Positions 1-8,564 are shown, numbered from the stretch's first letter. The stretch: 64,000 bases of DNA from Kluyvera sp036759925 (GCF_036759925.1 NZ_JAPKIB010000012.1:75884-139883), one strand, 5' to 3'. Program-made: numbers and translations. The notes: generated by a model from the sequence alone, not told the origin.

Positions 1-455
1 ACATTTGCTGCAATCGTAAAAGGCTCAACCATCACGGCATGATGATCGGCAATATTATCGGCAACAGGCCACGCATTCTTCGCCGGGACGACGGCATATT
101 CACTAAAGCCACCGTCGCGATGAACGCCGAGCACCACCAGCGAGGTACATACGTTAGGTTTCCCCACCGAGCAGGGGTAGCAATGCCCGCAGCTAATTAC
201 CGGATCGACACATACGCGCTGGCCAATTTTATTATCGGCAACACCTTCACCCACAGCATCAATCACGCCAAAAAACTCGTGACCAATAACGCGCGGATAA
301 CGCGCAAAGGGGTTATGGCCACGATAAATATGGCTGTCAGAACCGCAAATACCGGCTATTTTCACTTTAACGCGAACTTCACCCAGTCCTGGTTCTGGTA
401 ATGGCCGTTCTTCAATCACCAACGCTTCAGGCTGTTTAACCACGATACTTTTCAT
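1..455 (-). CDS. rspB: RspB-type zinc alcohol dehydrogenase (partial, C-terminus off window)
   Basis: This is the N-terminal part of a medium-chain, zinc-dependent dehydrogenase; the rest lies beyond the left edge. Translating the minus strand gives a start MKSIVVKQPEAL, the catalytic-zinc region GICGSDSH, the GHEFFG motif and the structural-zinc cysteines in CGHCYPC with a fourth in KPNVC. The sequence follows E. coli RspB as I remember it. It starts 13 nt after the rspA stop, so the two are probably one operon. RspB is thought to oxidise a sugar acid or polyol, but its substrate is unsettled. The ATG at 455 follows a GGAACGAGAA purine stretch. Confidence 0.88.
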   Translation of the reverse strand, partial: MKSIVVKQPEALVIEERPLPEPGLGEVRVKVKIAGICGSDSHIYRGHNPFARYPRVIGHEFFGVIDAVGEGVADNKIGQRVCVDPVISCGHCYPCSVGKPNVCTSLVVLGVHRDGGFSEYAVVPAKNAWPVADNIADHHAVMVEPFTIAAN

Positions 456-468
456 TTCTCGTTCCTTA

Positions 469-1689
469 TTACCAGTTCCACAACGTGCCATCTTCCAGGC
501 GAGCCACCGGCAGATAGGCAGGATCGTACGGATATTTCGCTGCCAGTTTTTCGTCAAACTCGATGCCTAAGCCCGGTTTGTCGCCTGGGTGCATATAGCC
601 ATTATCAAAGGTCCAGTTATGCGGGAAGACTTCCAGCATCTGCTCGGAATAGCCCATGTATTCCTGAACACCAAAGTTAGGTACCCAAAGATCGAAGTGC
701 AGTGCAGCAGCCATACAAACCGGAGAGAGGTCCGATGGGCCGTGAGAGCCGGTACGCACCTGATAAAGAGAGGCAAAGTCGGCGATACGACGCATACCGG
801 TAATGCCGCCCGCATGGGTAATGGTGGTGCGAATGTAGTCGATCAGCTGCTCTTCAATCAGCTGTTTGCAATCCCAGATGCTATTGAACACTTCACCGAC
901 CGCAATTGGCGTGACGGTATGCTGACGAATCAGACGGAAGCACTCCTGGTTCTCCGCAGGCGTTGGATCTTCCATCCAGAACAGACGGTACTGTTCAATA
1001 CTCTTACCAAAGCGGGCAGCTTCAATTGGGGTCAGGCGGTGATGCATGTCGTGCAGCAGATGTTCATCAAACCCGAACTGATTACGTACCGCATCAAACA
1101 GTTTCGGCGTGAAGTCGAGGTATTTTTCGGTGGACCACAGCTGCTCATCCGGCCATTGCCCTTTAGTCGCTGGTTCGTAGGCCAGCCCCTTACCTTTAGA
1201 CATGCCGTAGGTGGTTTTCATGCCCGGCACACCGCACTGAACGCGAATGGCTTTAAAGCCCATCTCTTTATGACGTGCGTAATCTTCCAGCACTTCATCA
1301 ATGGTATGGCCGGTAGTGTGGCAGTACACCATCACACCTTCTCGGGACGCACCACCTAACAGCTGATACAGCGGCATATTGGCGGCTTTAGCTTTGATAT
1401 CCCACAACGCCATATCGACCGCAGAAATAGCGGACATGGTCACCGGACCACGACGCCAGTAAGCGCCTTTGTAGAAGAACTGCCAGATATCTTCGATACG
1501 ATGCGCATCGCGCCCCACCAGCTGCGGGCACAAATGATCCTTCAGATAGGAAGCAACGGACAATTCGCGACCGTTTAATGTTGCGTCACCGTAGCCAACT
1601 AATCCGCTATCAGTGGTAATTTTCAGCGTGACAAAATTACGTCCAGGACAGGTTACAAAAACCTCAGCGCCCACAATTTTCATCTTCAA
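469..1689 (-). CDS. rspA: RspA, mannonate dehydratase family protein
   Basis: This 406-residue member of the enolase superfamily (mannonate dehydratase subgroup) is nearly identical to E. coli RspA from memory. The N-terminal capping domain is followed by a barrel with the expected acidic metal-ligand motifs (LLHDMHHRL, FWMEDPTPAEN, IAVGEVFNS) and the SHGPSDLSP loop. The family dehydrates D-mannonate or related acid sugars; E. coli RspA is reported as weakly active. The name comes from an older proposal that it degrades a starvation signal. The ATG at 1689 is chosen because AAGGA sits 6-7 nt upstream; an ATG two codons later is possible. It is first in an operon with rspB. Confidence 0.93.
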   Translation of the reverse strand: MKMKIVGAEVFVTCPGRNFVTLKITTDSGLVGYGDATLNGRELSVASYLKDHLCPQLVGRDAHRIEDIWQFFYKGAYWRRGPVTMSAISAVDMALWDIKAKAANMPLYQLLGGASREGVMVYCHTTGHTIDEVLEDYARHKEMGFKAIRVQCGVPGMKTTYGMSKGKGLAYEPATKGQWPDEQLWSTEKYLDFTPKLFDAVRNQFGFDEHLLHDMHHRLTPIEAARFGKSIEQYRLFWMEDPTPAENQECFRLIRQHTVTPIAVGEVFNSIWDCKQLIEEQLIDYIRTTITHAGGITGMRRIADFASLYQVRTGSHGPSDLSPVCMAAALHFDLWVPNFGVQEYMGYSEQMLEVFPHNWTFDNGYMHPGDKPGLGIEFDEKLAAKYPYDPAYLPVARLEDGTLWNW

Positions 1690-1829
1690 TCCTTAGCTTT
1701 ACATCTCATCGGTTAGTGAGGCGAAACTTACGCCTCACTCTACTACCATACAAGTATAAAGATCGAAAATTACCGGGTAAGATCACAAAAATAAGCAGGG
1801 TATCGCAGGCAAAAAACGGGGGGATCCAG

Positions 1830-1862
1830 CAAAAAAAAGAGGAGTTTGGCCCTTGCGGGCCA
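1830..1862 (-). terminator. Probable terminator of ynfA
   Basis: On the minus strand a 6-bp stem TGGCCC/GGGCCA with a 4-nt loop lies just after the ynfA stop. A run of eight T follows about six bases later. The gap between stem and T run makes it slightly non-canonical. Confidence 0.5.
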
Positions 1863-1866
1863 GAGG

Positions 1867-2193
1867 TTAAGCCCGGCCCCAGCCGGCAACAATAATCAGC
1901 ATTCCGCATAACGCTACCGCAGCGCCCAACCAGTCATACATCGTCAGCTTCTCGCCTTCGACGACCCGCAGCCATAGCAAGGCAGTAAAGATATATACCC
2001 CACCATACGCGGCATAAACGCGACCGCTGGCGGCAGGATGCAGCGTGAGCAGCCAGACAAACATCGCCAACGCCAGCCCTGCCGGCGCCAGCAGCAACGG
2101 CGTTGCGCCCCGCTTCAACCATAGCCACGGTAAGTAACAGCCGATAATCTCGCACAGCGCGGTAGCAAAAAAGAGCAGCGAAGTTTTTAACAT
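1867..2193 (-). CDS. ynfA: YnfA family inner membrane protein
   Basis: A 108-residue, very hydrophobic protein with four predicted membrane segments matches E. coli YnfA (UPF0060) closely, including ALCEIIGCYLPWLWLKR near the N-terminus and LHPAASGRVYAAYGGVY in the middle. The family resembles small multidrug resistance exporters and some members are reported to affect dye or biocide efflux; the natural substrate is unknown. It is transcribed away from ynfB, as in E. coli. The length equals the E. coli protein, so the ATG at 2193 is well supported. Confidence 0.93.
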   Translation of the reverse strand: MLKTSLLFFATALCEIIGCYLPWLWLKRGATPLLLAPAGLALAMFVWLLTLHPAASGRVYAAYGGVYIFTALLWLRVVEGEKLTMYDWLGAAVALCGMLIIVAGWGRA

Positions 2194-2343
2194 CGTTCAT
2201 CATCATAAATATACGGATGCCGCTATGATACGCAAAAATCAACGGGTTTCGACCACGGGATTTTCGCGGGTATGCCCACCGCCAGAGTTGTAGTAGACTG
2301 TTTTCAGGAGTCATCGTTTTCACCACGCTAAAGGAACTCACCG

Positions 2344-2682
2344 ATGAAAATTACACTTAGCAAACGCCTGTGCCTGACGGCTATGCTGACGCTGGGTGCC
2401 ATTGTGTACACCGCCTCCGCTTCTGCTGAAACCAACAAGCTGGTTATTGAATCTGGCGATAGCGCACAGAGTCGCCAGAATGCGGCGATGGATAAAGAGC
2501 AATGGAACGACACGCGTCAGCTGCGCCAGAAAGTGAACAAACGCGCTGAAAAAGAGTGGGATAAAGAAGATGTTGCTTTTGATGCCCGCGACAATTGCCT
2601 GAAAAGTACCAACGTGAACGCGTACTGGGAACCCAACACCCTGCGCTGTCTTGACCGCTCAACGGGTCGCGTTGTTCGCTAA
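2344..2682 (+). CDS. ynfB: YnfB, secreted DUF1283 protein
   Basis: The 112-residue protein has a Sec signal peptide (MKITLSKR, hydrophobic core, cleavage after SASA) and a mature part with two cysteines (DNCLKS and LRCLDR) that could pair in the periplasm. The central ESGDSAQSRQNAAM region and the ending match E. coli YnfB. The function of DUF1283 is unknown. AAAGGAACTCACCG before the ATG is a good ribosome-binding site. It ends at a bidirectional terminator facing ynfC; the speG gene that follows ynfB in E. coli is missing. Confidence 0.92.
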   Translation: MKITLSKRLCLTAMLTLGAIVYTASASAETNKLVIESGDSAQSRQNAAMDKEQWNDTRQLRQKVNKRAEKEWDKEDVAFDARDNCLKSTNVNAYWEPNTLRCLDRSTGRVVR

Positions 2683-2690
2683 TCACTGCA

Positions 2691-2719
2691 AAAAAGGGCG
2701 CTTCTCAGCGCCCTTTTCT
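2691..2719. terminator. Bidirectional terminator between ynfB and ynfC
   Basis: GGGCGC (2696-2701) pairs with GCGCCC (2708-2713). An A run lies on the left and a T-rich run on the right, so the hairpin can stop transcripts from both converging genes. Confidence 0.85.
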
Positions 2720-2739
2720 TTGCCTCTCATCTCTTCACA

Positions 2740-3450
2740 TCAGTAATACTCAATGGTGTTTTTGATGGTGTAGCGCTGAGTCACCGACGGCTTCACGCTC
2801 TGGTCTACCACTTCTAAATCACAGCTCACCGGATTATCATGACGATCGTAGTCACAGCTTTGCGTGACGTTACCCGCAGGCTGTTTATCAAGCATGCTCA
2901 CGGCGGTGTAGTCGAGCTTTTTACGCGAGTCTTGCGATGGGGTTGAGATAACCGACAGCGTGACCCCTTTCAGGGTTGACACTTTGCCCAGCGGATAACC
3001 TTCATTGTCATAATGGTAGTCCACCTCGCGATCTTTACCGAGCGCTTTAACCACAAAGCCGTTATCGTCGGTTTCCCATTTGACGCCTGCCGAAGGGAAC
3101 TCAGCCAACTGGCATTTGCCCTGTAAACGCACGCGCTTTTCGTGAGTGACACCGTCAAGATAGTAGTTGGCGTTCAGCACCAGTAGTGCCCCAGTATCCT
3201 GTTCGATATCATGAAATTCCAGCATATCGAAACAGCCTTCTGGTGAAAGCTGCGCGCTCACCCGCTTTGCCACCTCACCTTTTTCATTGAGCAGCGTCTG
3301 ACTGAAATCCTTCACCGGACCGCGCAGCGGGTCAAAGTCGAATTCGTTAGAAAAACTTGCCATTTCCGGAGTGAATGCCACCGGCGCGTTTTTGTTATCG
3401 CAGCCGTTCAGCACGGCAAGCACCGAGGCTAGTAAAATCAGTTTCTTCAC
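2740..3450 (-). CDS. ynfC: YnfC family lipoprotein
   Basis: This UPF0257 lipoprotein of about 236 residues has a signal peptide MKKLILLASVLAVLNGC whose LNGC lipobox marks cleavage and lipidation at the cysteine. The mature start shares FTPEMASFSNEFDFDPLRGP with E. coli YnfC and the protein ends in IKNTIEYY. Its function is unknown. I start at the GTG at 3450 because AGGA lies 7 nt upstream and the signal peptide then has normal length; the longer reading to 3480 begins with TTG and puts ten odd residues before it. It is divergent from ynfD. Confidence 0.88.
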   Translation of the reverse strand: MKKLILLASVLAVLNGCDNKNAPVAFTPEMASFSNEFDFDPLRGPVKDFSQTLLNEKGEVAKRVSAQLSPEGCFDMLEFHDIEQDTGALLVLNANYYLDGVTHEKRVRLQGKCQLAEFPSAGVKWETDDNGFVVKALGKDREVDYHYDNEGYPLGKVSTLKGVTLSVISTPSQDSRKKLDYTAVSMLDKQPAGNVTQSCDYDRHDNPVSCDLEVVDQSVKPSVTQRYTIKNTIEYY

Positions 3451-3633
3451 GCCACAATCCTGTTTCGGGAATTTTTTCAATTATATTAGCAGTATAAAAT
3501 GATTTATAGCCTGGACTGATGGAAACCAAAAAATAAACGCGTTGTTAAGAAATATCAGAAAATGAGATGCAAAGACAAACGCTTACCTTCGCCCTGCTAT
3601 ACTTTTCACGAATCTCATCAAAAGGAGCCGATC

Positions 3634-3888
3634 ATGCTGTCTTCACGTTGGTTACTGGCACTTCTGCTCGCAGGCGCTATGCCCGCGCTGGCCGCCGTAC
3701 CTGATTCCTGTGAACGTGTCAGGAGCGACATTCAGCAAAAAATCATGCAAAACGGCGTTGCCGAAAGCGCATTCACCCTTGATATCGTGCCTAACGATCA
3801 GGCCGATCGGCCAGGCACACAGGTCGTCGGGCACTGCGCAAATGACACCTTTAAAATTCTCTACACCCGCACCGACAACGCCCAGTAA
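3634..3888 (+). CDS. ynfD: YnfD, exported DUF1161 protein
   Basis: The 84-residue protein begins MLSSRWLLALLLAGAMPALA, a clear Sec signal peptide, and continues with the DUF1161 features SCERVRSDI, IVPNDQ and QVVGHCANDTFKILYTR. It resembles E. coli YnfD but lacks the longer C-terminal tail. The two mature cysteines could form a disulfide in the periplasm. Function is unknown. The ATG at 3634 follows AAAGGAG with 8-nt spacing and is preferred over an in-frame ATG 72 nt upstream, which would disrupt the signal peptide. Confidence 0.88.
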   Translation: MLSSRWLLALLLAGAMPALAAVPDSCERVRSDIQQKIMQNGVAESAFTLDIVPNDQADRPGTQVVGHCANDTFKILYTRTDNAQ

Positions 3889-3890
3889 TG

Positions 3891-3927
3891 CGCTACCGCC
3901 TCCGTCTGGAGGCGGTGCCGTTTAGCG
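3891..3927. terminator. Hairpin between ynfD and the converging orphan gene
   Basis: ACCGCCTCC (3895-3903) pairs perfectly with GGAGGCGGT (3908-3916), with an outer CGCTA/TAGCG pair. It separates two converging genes. No strong T run follows, so the terminator call is moderate. Confidence 0.5.
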
Positions 3928-4323
3928 CGTCTTCTCCACGATAAACTCCAGCGCCAGCCCAATCAGCACGCCGTCACGCAGCGAATGGTCGTCAGACAGC
4001 GCATCCAGCCCGCCCTGAAAACGCAGTTTTTGCGACGTCGTATTGATGGTCAATTTCGAGTGCAGGCACGGCAGCGCCTGAGAACTGATGGGGTAGATCA
4101 CCCGCCCGGAAACCAGCACCGGAATTTTGCGCAACTCGGCGGATTGCAGTACCCCGATAGTGGAATAGAGCACGGCAACCGGCGTCACGGCGAGGACTTT
4201 GCCGTCGGTCACGCTGATAAAATCGAGCAAAATTTCGGGGCGCAAAAAATTTAACCCTTTGTAGGGAACCGTGACCGTCTCAATCGCGGGCATCGGTATA
4301 ACGGATGAATCAATATCCTGCAT
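3922..4323 (-). CDS. Hypothetical protein, unrecognised
   Basis: I do not recognise this protein of about 133 residues. It has no signal peptide or membrane segment and looks like a small cytosolic beta-rich protein, with repeated hydrophobic/charged alternation (ETVTVPYKGLNFL, VLAVTPVAVLYSTIG, KIPVLVSGRVIYPISS). The ATG at 4323 is chosen because GGAA stands about 8 nt upstream; an in-frame extension to 4416 would add a hydrophobic stretch but has no convincing ribosome site. It lies where E. coli has nothing between ynfD and ynfE, transcribed away from the ynfE promoter. It could be a lineage-specific gene. Confidence 0.55.
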   Translation of the reverse strand: MQDIDSSVIPMPAIETVTVPYKGLNFLRPEILLDFISVTDGKVLAVTPVAVLYSTIGVLQSAELRKIPVLVSGRVIYPISSQALPCLHSKLTINTTSQKLRFQGGLDALSDDHSLRDGVLIGLALEFIVEKTR

Positions 4324-4484
4324 GGGTAGGTTCCATAAGTAACTGATTAGCGGTAAGAAAACCAGCCAGCAAGAACTTGCGGGCCGTAATAAAACTGTTT
4401 TTATGTTGTAAAACAATTATGCACATGACCTCTTCACCTGGCAAACACCACCACACAAATACCCCATTAGGATGAGCGCCTGTT

Positions 4485-4533
4485 TTGACCGGGATTAATA
4501 CTTGTATACCACCAACCAGGTATCATCTTCCTC
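4485..4533 (+). promoter_or_regulatory. FNR-type class II promoter of the ynfE operon
   Basis: TTGACCGGGATTAA (4485-4498) matches the FNR consensus TTGAT-N4-ATCAA at eight of ten positions. A TATCAT -10 hexamer lies at 4521-4526, placing the predicted +1 near 4533 and the site centre at about -41.5, the class II activator position. E. coli ynfE is known to be FNR-activated. Confidence 0.72.
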
Positions 4534-4594
4534 CATTGTTAGCAGGTTTTTAATTACACGCTGGAATCATTAAACAAAAATAATGGAGTGAGTG

Positions 4595-7030
4595 ATGTCT
4601 AATCAGGAAAAGCCAGGGGGGCTAAGCCGACGCACCCTTATTAAATCGTCGGCTATCGGCTCCTTAGCATTCGCCGCGGGCGGTCTCTCGCTCCCCTTCT
4701 CTTTGCGCGCGACGGCCGCCGCCGTGCAACAGGCCAGCCAGCCGGAAGATAAAGTGGTCTGGGGCGCCTGTTCGGTCAACTGCGGTAGCCGCTGCGCACT
4801 GCGTCTGCATGTGAAAGACGACGAAGTATATTGGGTCGAAACCGACAATACCGGCCACGACATCTATGGCGATCACCAGGTACGCGCCTGCCTGCGCGGA
4901 CGTTCTATTCGCCGCCGCATCAACCATCCGGATCGCCTGAACTATCCGATGAAACGGGTGGGCAAACGCGGCGAAGGTAAATTCGAACGTATTAGCTGGG
5001 ATGAGGCACTAGACACTATCGCCAGCAATCTCAAACGCGTGGTAAAGGATTACGGCAACGAATCCGTCTACATTAACGACTCTTCCGGCATTGTCGGCGG
5101 CAATATCACTCGCTCCTCGCCATCCGGTTCCGCCGTGATGCGCCTGATGAACTGCTACGGCGGCTCGCTCAACCAGTACGGCACCTACAGTACCGCCCAG
5201 ATTGCCTGCGCCATGCCGTATACCTACGGCACCAACGACGGCAACAGCACTTCCGATATCGAAAACAGTAAACTGGTGGTGATGTTCGGCAACAACCCGG
5301 CAGAAACCCGCATGAGCGGCGGCGGCATCACCTATTACCTTGAGCAAGCGCGCGAACGCTCAAATGCGCGCATGATCGTTATCGATCCGCGTTATACCGA
5401 TACCGCCGCTGGCCGCGAAGATGAGTGGATCCCAATTCGTCCCGGTACCGATGCCGCACTGGTTGCGGGCATTGCCTGGGTGTTGATTGACGAGAATCTG
5501 GTCGACCAGCCGTTCCTTGATAAATACTGCGTAGGCTACGACGAGAAGACTCTGCCGGAGGGCGCGCCGGCCAACGGTCACTATAAGGCGTATATTCTCG
5601 GTCAGGGCGATGACGGCGTAGCGAAAACCCCGCAGTGGGCATCGAGCATTACCGGCATTCCCGTTGACAGAATCATCAAGCTGGCACGTGAAATCGGCAG
5701 CGCTAAACCGGCTTATATTTGCCAGGGCTGGGGGCCGCAGCGTCAGGCAAACGGCGAGCTCTCTGCCCGTGCGATTGCTATGCTGCCCATTCTGACCGGT
5801 AACGTCGGCATTAACGGCGGCAACAGCGGCGCGCGCGAATCGACTTATACCATCACCATCGAGCGTTTCCCGGTGCTGGAAAACCCAGTCAAAACGGCCA
5901 TCTCCTGCTTTACCTGGACCGATGCGATTGACCACGGCGCCGAGATGACCGCCACCCGCGACGGCGTGCGCGGCAAAGATAAACTGGATGTGCCTATCAA
6001 GTTCTTCTGGAACTATGCGGGCAATACCATCATCAACCAGCACTCGGATATCAATAAAACTCACGAGATTTTGCAGGACGACAGCAAATGCGAAATGATC
6101 GTGGTGATTGAGAACTTTATGACCGCCTCGGCGAAGTACGCCGATATCCTGCTGCCCGACCTGATGACCGTTGAACAGGAAGATATTATTCCCAACGACT
6201 ACGCCGGGAATATGGGCTACCTGATCTTTATTCAGCCAGCAACAGCGCCAAAATTCGAACGCAAGCCGATCTACTGGATCTTAAGCGAAGTGGCGAAACG
6301 TCTGGGCGACGATGTGTACCAGAAGTTCACCGAAGGACGTTCTCAGGAGCAATGGCTGCAGTCTCTGTACGCCAAAATGCGCGCCAAAGACGCAGATTTG
6401 CCAACCTATGATGAGCTCAAAAAAATGGGTATCTACAAGCGCAAAGACCCGAACGGGCACTTTGTCGCCTACCAGAGCTTCCGCCAAGACCCAGAGGCCA
6501 ATCCGTTAAAAACGCCGTCGGGCAAAATTGAAATCTACTCCAGCCGCCTGGCCGATATCGCCGCGAAATGGCAGCTTGAGAAAGACGAAACCATCAGCCC
6601 GCTGCCGGTTTACGCCTCCACCTTTGAAGGCTGGGACGACCCACTGCGCGGCACTTTCCCGCTACAGCTGTTTGGCTTCCACTTTAAAGCCCGTACCCAC
6701 TCGAGCTACGGCAACGTTGATGTGCTGAAAGCCGCCTGTCGTCAGGAAGTGTGGCTCAACCCGCTGGATGCGCAGAAACGCGGGATCCAGAACGGCGACA
6801 TGGTGCGCGTGTTTAACAGCCGCGGTGAACTGCGAATTCCGGCGAAAGTCACGCCGCGCATTATGCCGGGCGTGTCCGCAATGGGCCAGGGCGCCTGGCA
6901 CGACGCCGAGATGAACGGCGACCGAATTGACCACGGTTCCTGCATCAACACGCTGACCACGCATCGCCCTTCTCCACTGGCGAAAGGCAACCCGCAGCAC
7001 ACCAACCTGGTTGAGATCGAGAAGGTATAA
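4595..7030 (+). CDS. ynfE: YnfE, DmsA-like molybdoenzyme catalytic subunit
   Basis: The 811-residue protein is a Mo-bisMGD oxidoreductase of the DMSO reductase family and matches E. coli YnfE better than YnfF or DmsA. It opens with a twin-arginine signal (SRRTLIKSSAIG), then a cysteine cluster (CSVNCGSRC plus a later RACLRGRS) for the N-terminal [4Fe-4S] centre. The GTYSTAQ stretch should supply the serine Mo ligand. In E. coli the ynfEFGH products are linked to selenate reduction and partly resemble DMSO reductase. The ATG at 4595 has GGAG 6 nt upstream; the preceding GTG is not needed. Only one catalytic gene is present, where E. coli has ynfE and ynfF. Confidence 0.95.
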   Translation: MSNQEKPGGLSRRTLIKSSAIGSLAFAAGGLSLPFSLRATAAAVQQASQPEDKVVWGACSVNCGSRCALRLHVKDDEVYWVETDNTGHDIYGDHQVRACLRGRSIRRRINHPDRLNYPMKRVGKRGEGKFERISWDEALDTIASNLKRVVKDYGNESVYINDSSGIVGGNITRSSPSGSAVMRLMNCYGGSLNQYGTYSTAQIACAMPYTYGTNDGNSTSDIENSKLVVMFGNNPAETRMSGGGITYYLEQARERSNARMIVIDPRYTDTAAGREDEWIPIRPGTDAALVAGIAWVLIDENLVDQPFLDKYCVGYDEKTLPEGAPANGHYKAYILGQGDDGVAKTPQWASSITGIPVDRIIKLAREIGSAKPAYICQGWGPQRQANGELSARAIAMLPILTGNVGINGGNSGARESTYTITIERFPVLENPVKTAISCFTWTDAIDHGAEMTATRDGVRGKDKLDVPIKFFWNYAGNTIINQHSDINKTHEILQDDSKCEMIVVIENFMTASAKYADILLPDLMTVEQEDIIPNDYAGNMGYLIFIQPATAPKFERKPIYWILSEVAKRLGDDVYQKFTEGRSQEQWLQSLYAKMRAKDADLPTYDELKKMGIYKRKDPNGHFVAYQSFRQDPEANPLKTPSGKIEIYSSRLADIAAKWQLEKDETISPLPVYASTFEGWDDPLRGTFPLQLFGFHFKARTHSSYGNVDVLKAACRQEVWLNPLDAQKRGIQNGDMVRVFNSRGELRIPAKVTPRIMPGVSAMGQGAWHDAEMNGDRIDHGSCINTLTTHRPSPLAKGNPQHTNLVEIEKV

Positions 7031-7040
7031 GGATTAGCCC

Positions 7041-7658
7041 ATGAGCACCCAATACGGATTTTTCATCGATTCGGGCCGTTGCACCGGTTGCAAAACCTGC
7101 GAGCTGGCCTGTAAAGATTACAAAGACTTAACTCCGGACGTCAGCTTCCGTCGTATTTACGAATACGCGGGCGGCGACTGGCAGGAGGACAACGGCGTCT
7201 GGAACCAGAACGTCTTTGCCTATTACCTGTCCATCGCCTGTAACCACTGCGAAGACCCGGCCTGTACCAAAGTGTGCCCGAGCGGCGCGATGCACAAACG
7301 TGAAGATGGCTTTGTGGTGGTCAACGAAGATGTCTGCATCGGCTGCCGTTACTGTCACATGGCCTGCCCGTACGGCGCGCCGCAGTACAACGAAGCTAAA
7401 GGTCATATGACCAAATGCGACGGTTGTCATGAGCGCGTGGCGGAAGGCAAGAAGCCGATTTGCGTGGAGTCCTGCCCGCTGCGTGCGCTGGACTTTGGTC
7501 CTATCGAAGCGCTGCGTCAGAAGCACGGCACGCTTGCGGCGGTGGCGCCATTGCCGTCTGCACACTTCACCAAACCTAGCATTGTGATTAAACCCAACGC
7601 CAATGCACGTCCGTGCGGCGATACCACTGGCTATCTGGCCAATCCGAAGGAGGTGTGA
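7041..7658 (+). CDS. ynfG: YnfG, DmsB-like iron-sulfur subunit
   Basis: The 205-residue electron-transfer subunit has four ferredoxin-type cysteine groups: CTGCKTCELAC, CNHCEDPACTKVC, CIGCRYCHMAC and a final CDGC/CVESC set, enough for four [4Fe-4S] clusters. It passes electrons from the membrane anchor YnfH to YnfE and should be carried across the membrane with YnfE by the Tat system, since it has no signal of its own. It starts 10 nt after ynfE with AAGGA upstream, and its stop lies 1 nt before ynfH. Confidence 0.95.
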   Translation: MSTQYGFFIDSGRCTGCKTCELACKDYKDLTPDVSFRRIYEYAGGDWQEDNGVWNQNVFAYYLSIACNHCEDPACTKVCPSGAMHKREDGFVVVNEDVCIGCRYCHMACPYGAPQYNEAKGHMTKCDGCHERVAEGKKPICVESCPLRALDFGPIEALRQKHGTLAAVAPLPSAHFTKPSIVIKPNANARPCGDTTGYLANPKEV

Positions 7659-7659
7659 G

Positions 7660-8517
7660 ATGGGAAGCGGATGGCATGAATGGCCGCTGGTGCTGTTTAC
7701 CGTACTGGGGCAGTGCGTAGCAGGCGCGACAATCGTCACCGGTTTAGGCTGGCTGGCGGCGCGCCATGAACCGGCGGATCGACGCCGTATTGTGCTCACT
7801 ATGTTTTTCCTTTGGGTTATCATGGGGATCGCGTTCTTCGCCTCGGTGCTGCACCTTGGCTCACCGCTGCGGGCGTTCAACTCGCTGAACCGCGTAGGCG
7901 CGTCGGCGTTGAGTAATGAGATTGCCAGCGGCTCCGTGTTCTTTGCCGTTGGCGGTTTTTGGTGGCTGCTGTCGGTACTCGGAAAAATGCCTGCGGCGCT
8001 CGGACGCGTCTGGCTGCTGCTCAGCATGGTGCTGGGGTTGCTATTTGTCTGGGCGATGACGCGTGTTTATCAGATAGATACCGTGCCAACCTGGTATAAT
8101 GGTTATACGACGGCATCGTTCTTCCTGACCGTCTTGCTCACCGGGCCGCTGTTTGCCGCGCTGCTGCTGAAGCTGGCGAAAGTGCCGTTTAACGGTAAGT
8201 TCTTCGCCGCGGTCAGCGTACTGGGCTATCTGCTCAGCGTGGCGGTCGTGGTGCTGCAAACCTCAGAGTTGGGCTTTATTCACAGCTCGGTTCAGCAGGC
8301 TAACGCGCTACTGCCGGACTGGGGCCGCTTACAGGTGTGGCGCTTCGTCCTGCTGGCAGCCGGTTTAGGCTGTTGGATCTGCCCGCTACTGCGCCGAGTG
8401 CCTCCGCGTGCTGCGGGGCTGGCGCTGGGGTTAGTCCTGATGCTGGTTGGCGAACTTATCGGTCGCGGGCTGTTCTATGGCCTGCATATGACCGTCGGCA
8501 TGGCGATTGCCGGGTAA
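7660..8517 (+). CDS. ynfH: YnfH, DmsC-like membrane anchor
   Basis: The 285-residue protein has about eight hydrophobic segments and matches the DmsC/YnfH family, which oxidises menaquinol and anchors the YnfEG dimer on the periplasmic face. Landmarks are the N-terminal SGWHEWPLVLFT and the HLGSPLRAFNSLNRVGAS loop, where family members have their conserved histidine and quinone-linked residues. The ATG at 7660 is chosen because AAGGAGGT precedes it; an upstream in-frame ATG lies inside ynfG. The length is one residue more than E. coli YnfH. Confidence 0.94.
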   Translation: MGSGWHEWPLVLFTVLGQCVAGATIVTGLGWLAARHEPADRRRIVLTMFFLWVIMGIAFFASVLHLGSPLRAFNSLNRVGASALSNEIASGSVFFAVGGFWWLLSVLGKMPAALGRVWLLLSMVLGLLFVWAMTRVYQIDTVPTWYNGYTTASFFLTVLLTGPLFAALLLKLAKVPFNGKFFAAVSVLGYLLSVAVVVLQTSELGFIHSSVQQANALLPDWGRLQVWRFVLLAAGLGCWICPLLRRVPPRAAGLALGLVLMLVGELIGRGLFYGLHMTVGMAIAG

Positions 8518-8523
8518 ATCATC

Positions 8524-8545
8524 GGCGCGGGAGCTTTCCCGCGCC
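8524..8545 (+). other. Intercistronic hairpin between ynfH and dmsD
   Basis: GGCGCGGGA (8524-8532) pairs perfectly with TCCCGCGCC (8537-8545) over a GCTT loop. No T run follows, so it is more likely an RNA-stability or attenuation element than a full terminator. Confidence 0.6.
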
Positions 8546-8564
8546 CCTATAAGGAAATGCAGTA

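Noticed and set aside
589..1359. Plus-strand reading frame of 256 residues
   Set aside because: It lies fully antisense to rspA, which matches a known family over its whole length; the frame has no family features.
5360..6064. Minus-strand frame of 234 residues
   Set aside because: Antisense to ynfE; it is open only because of the high-GC codon pattern on the coding strand.
7128..8027. Minus-strand frame of 299 residues
   Set aside because: Antisense to ynfG and ynfH, both well supported; the translation is low-complexity without motifs.
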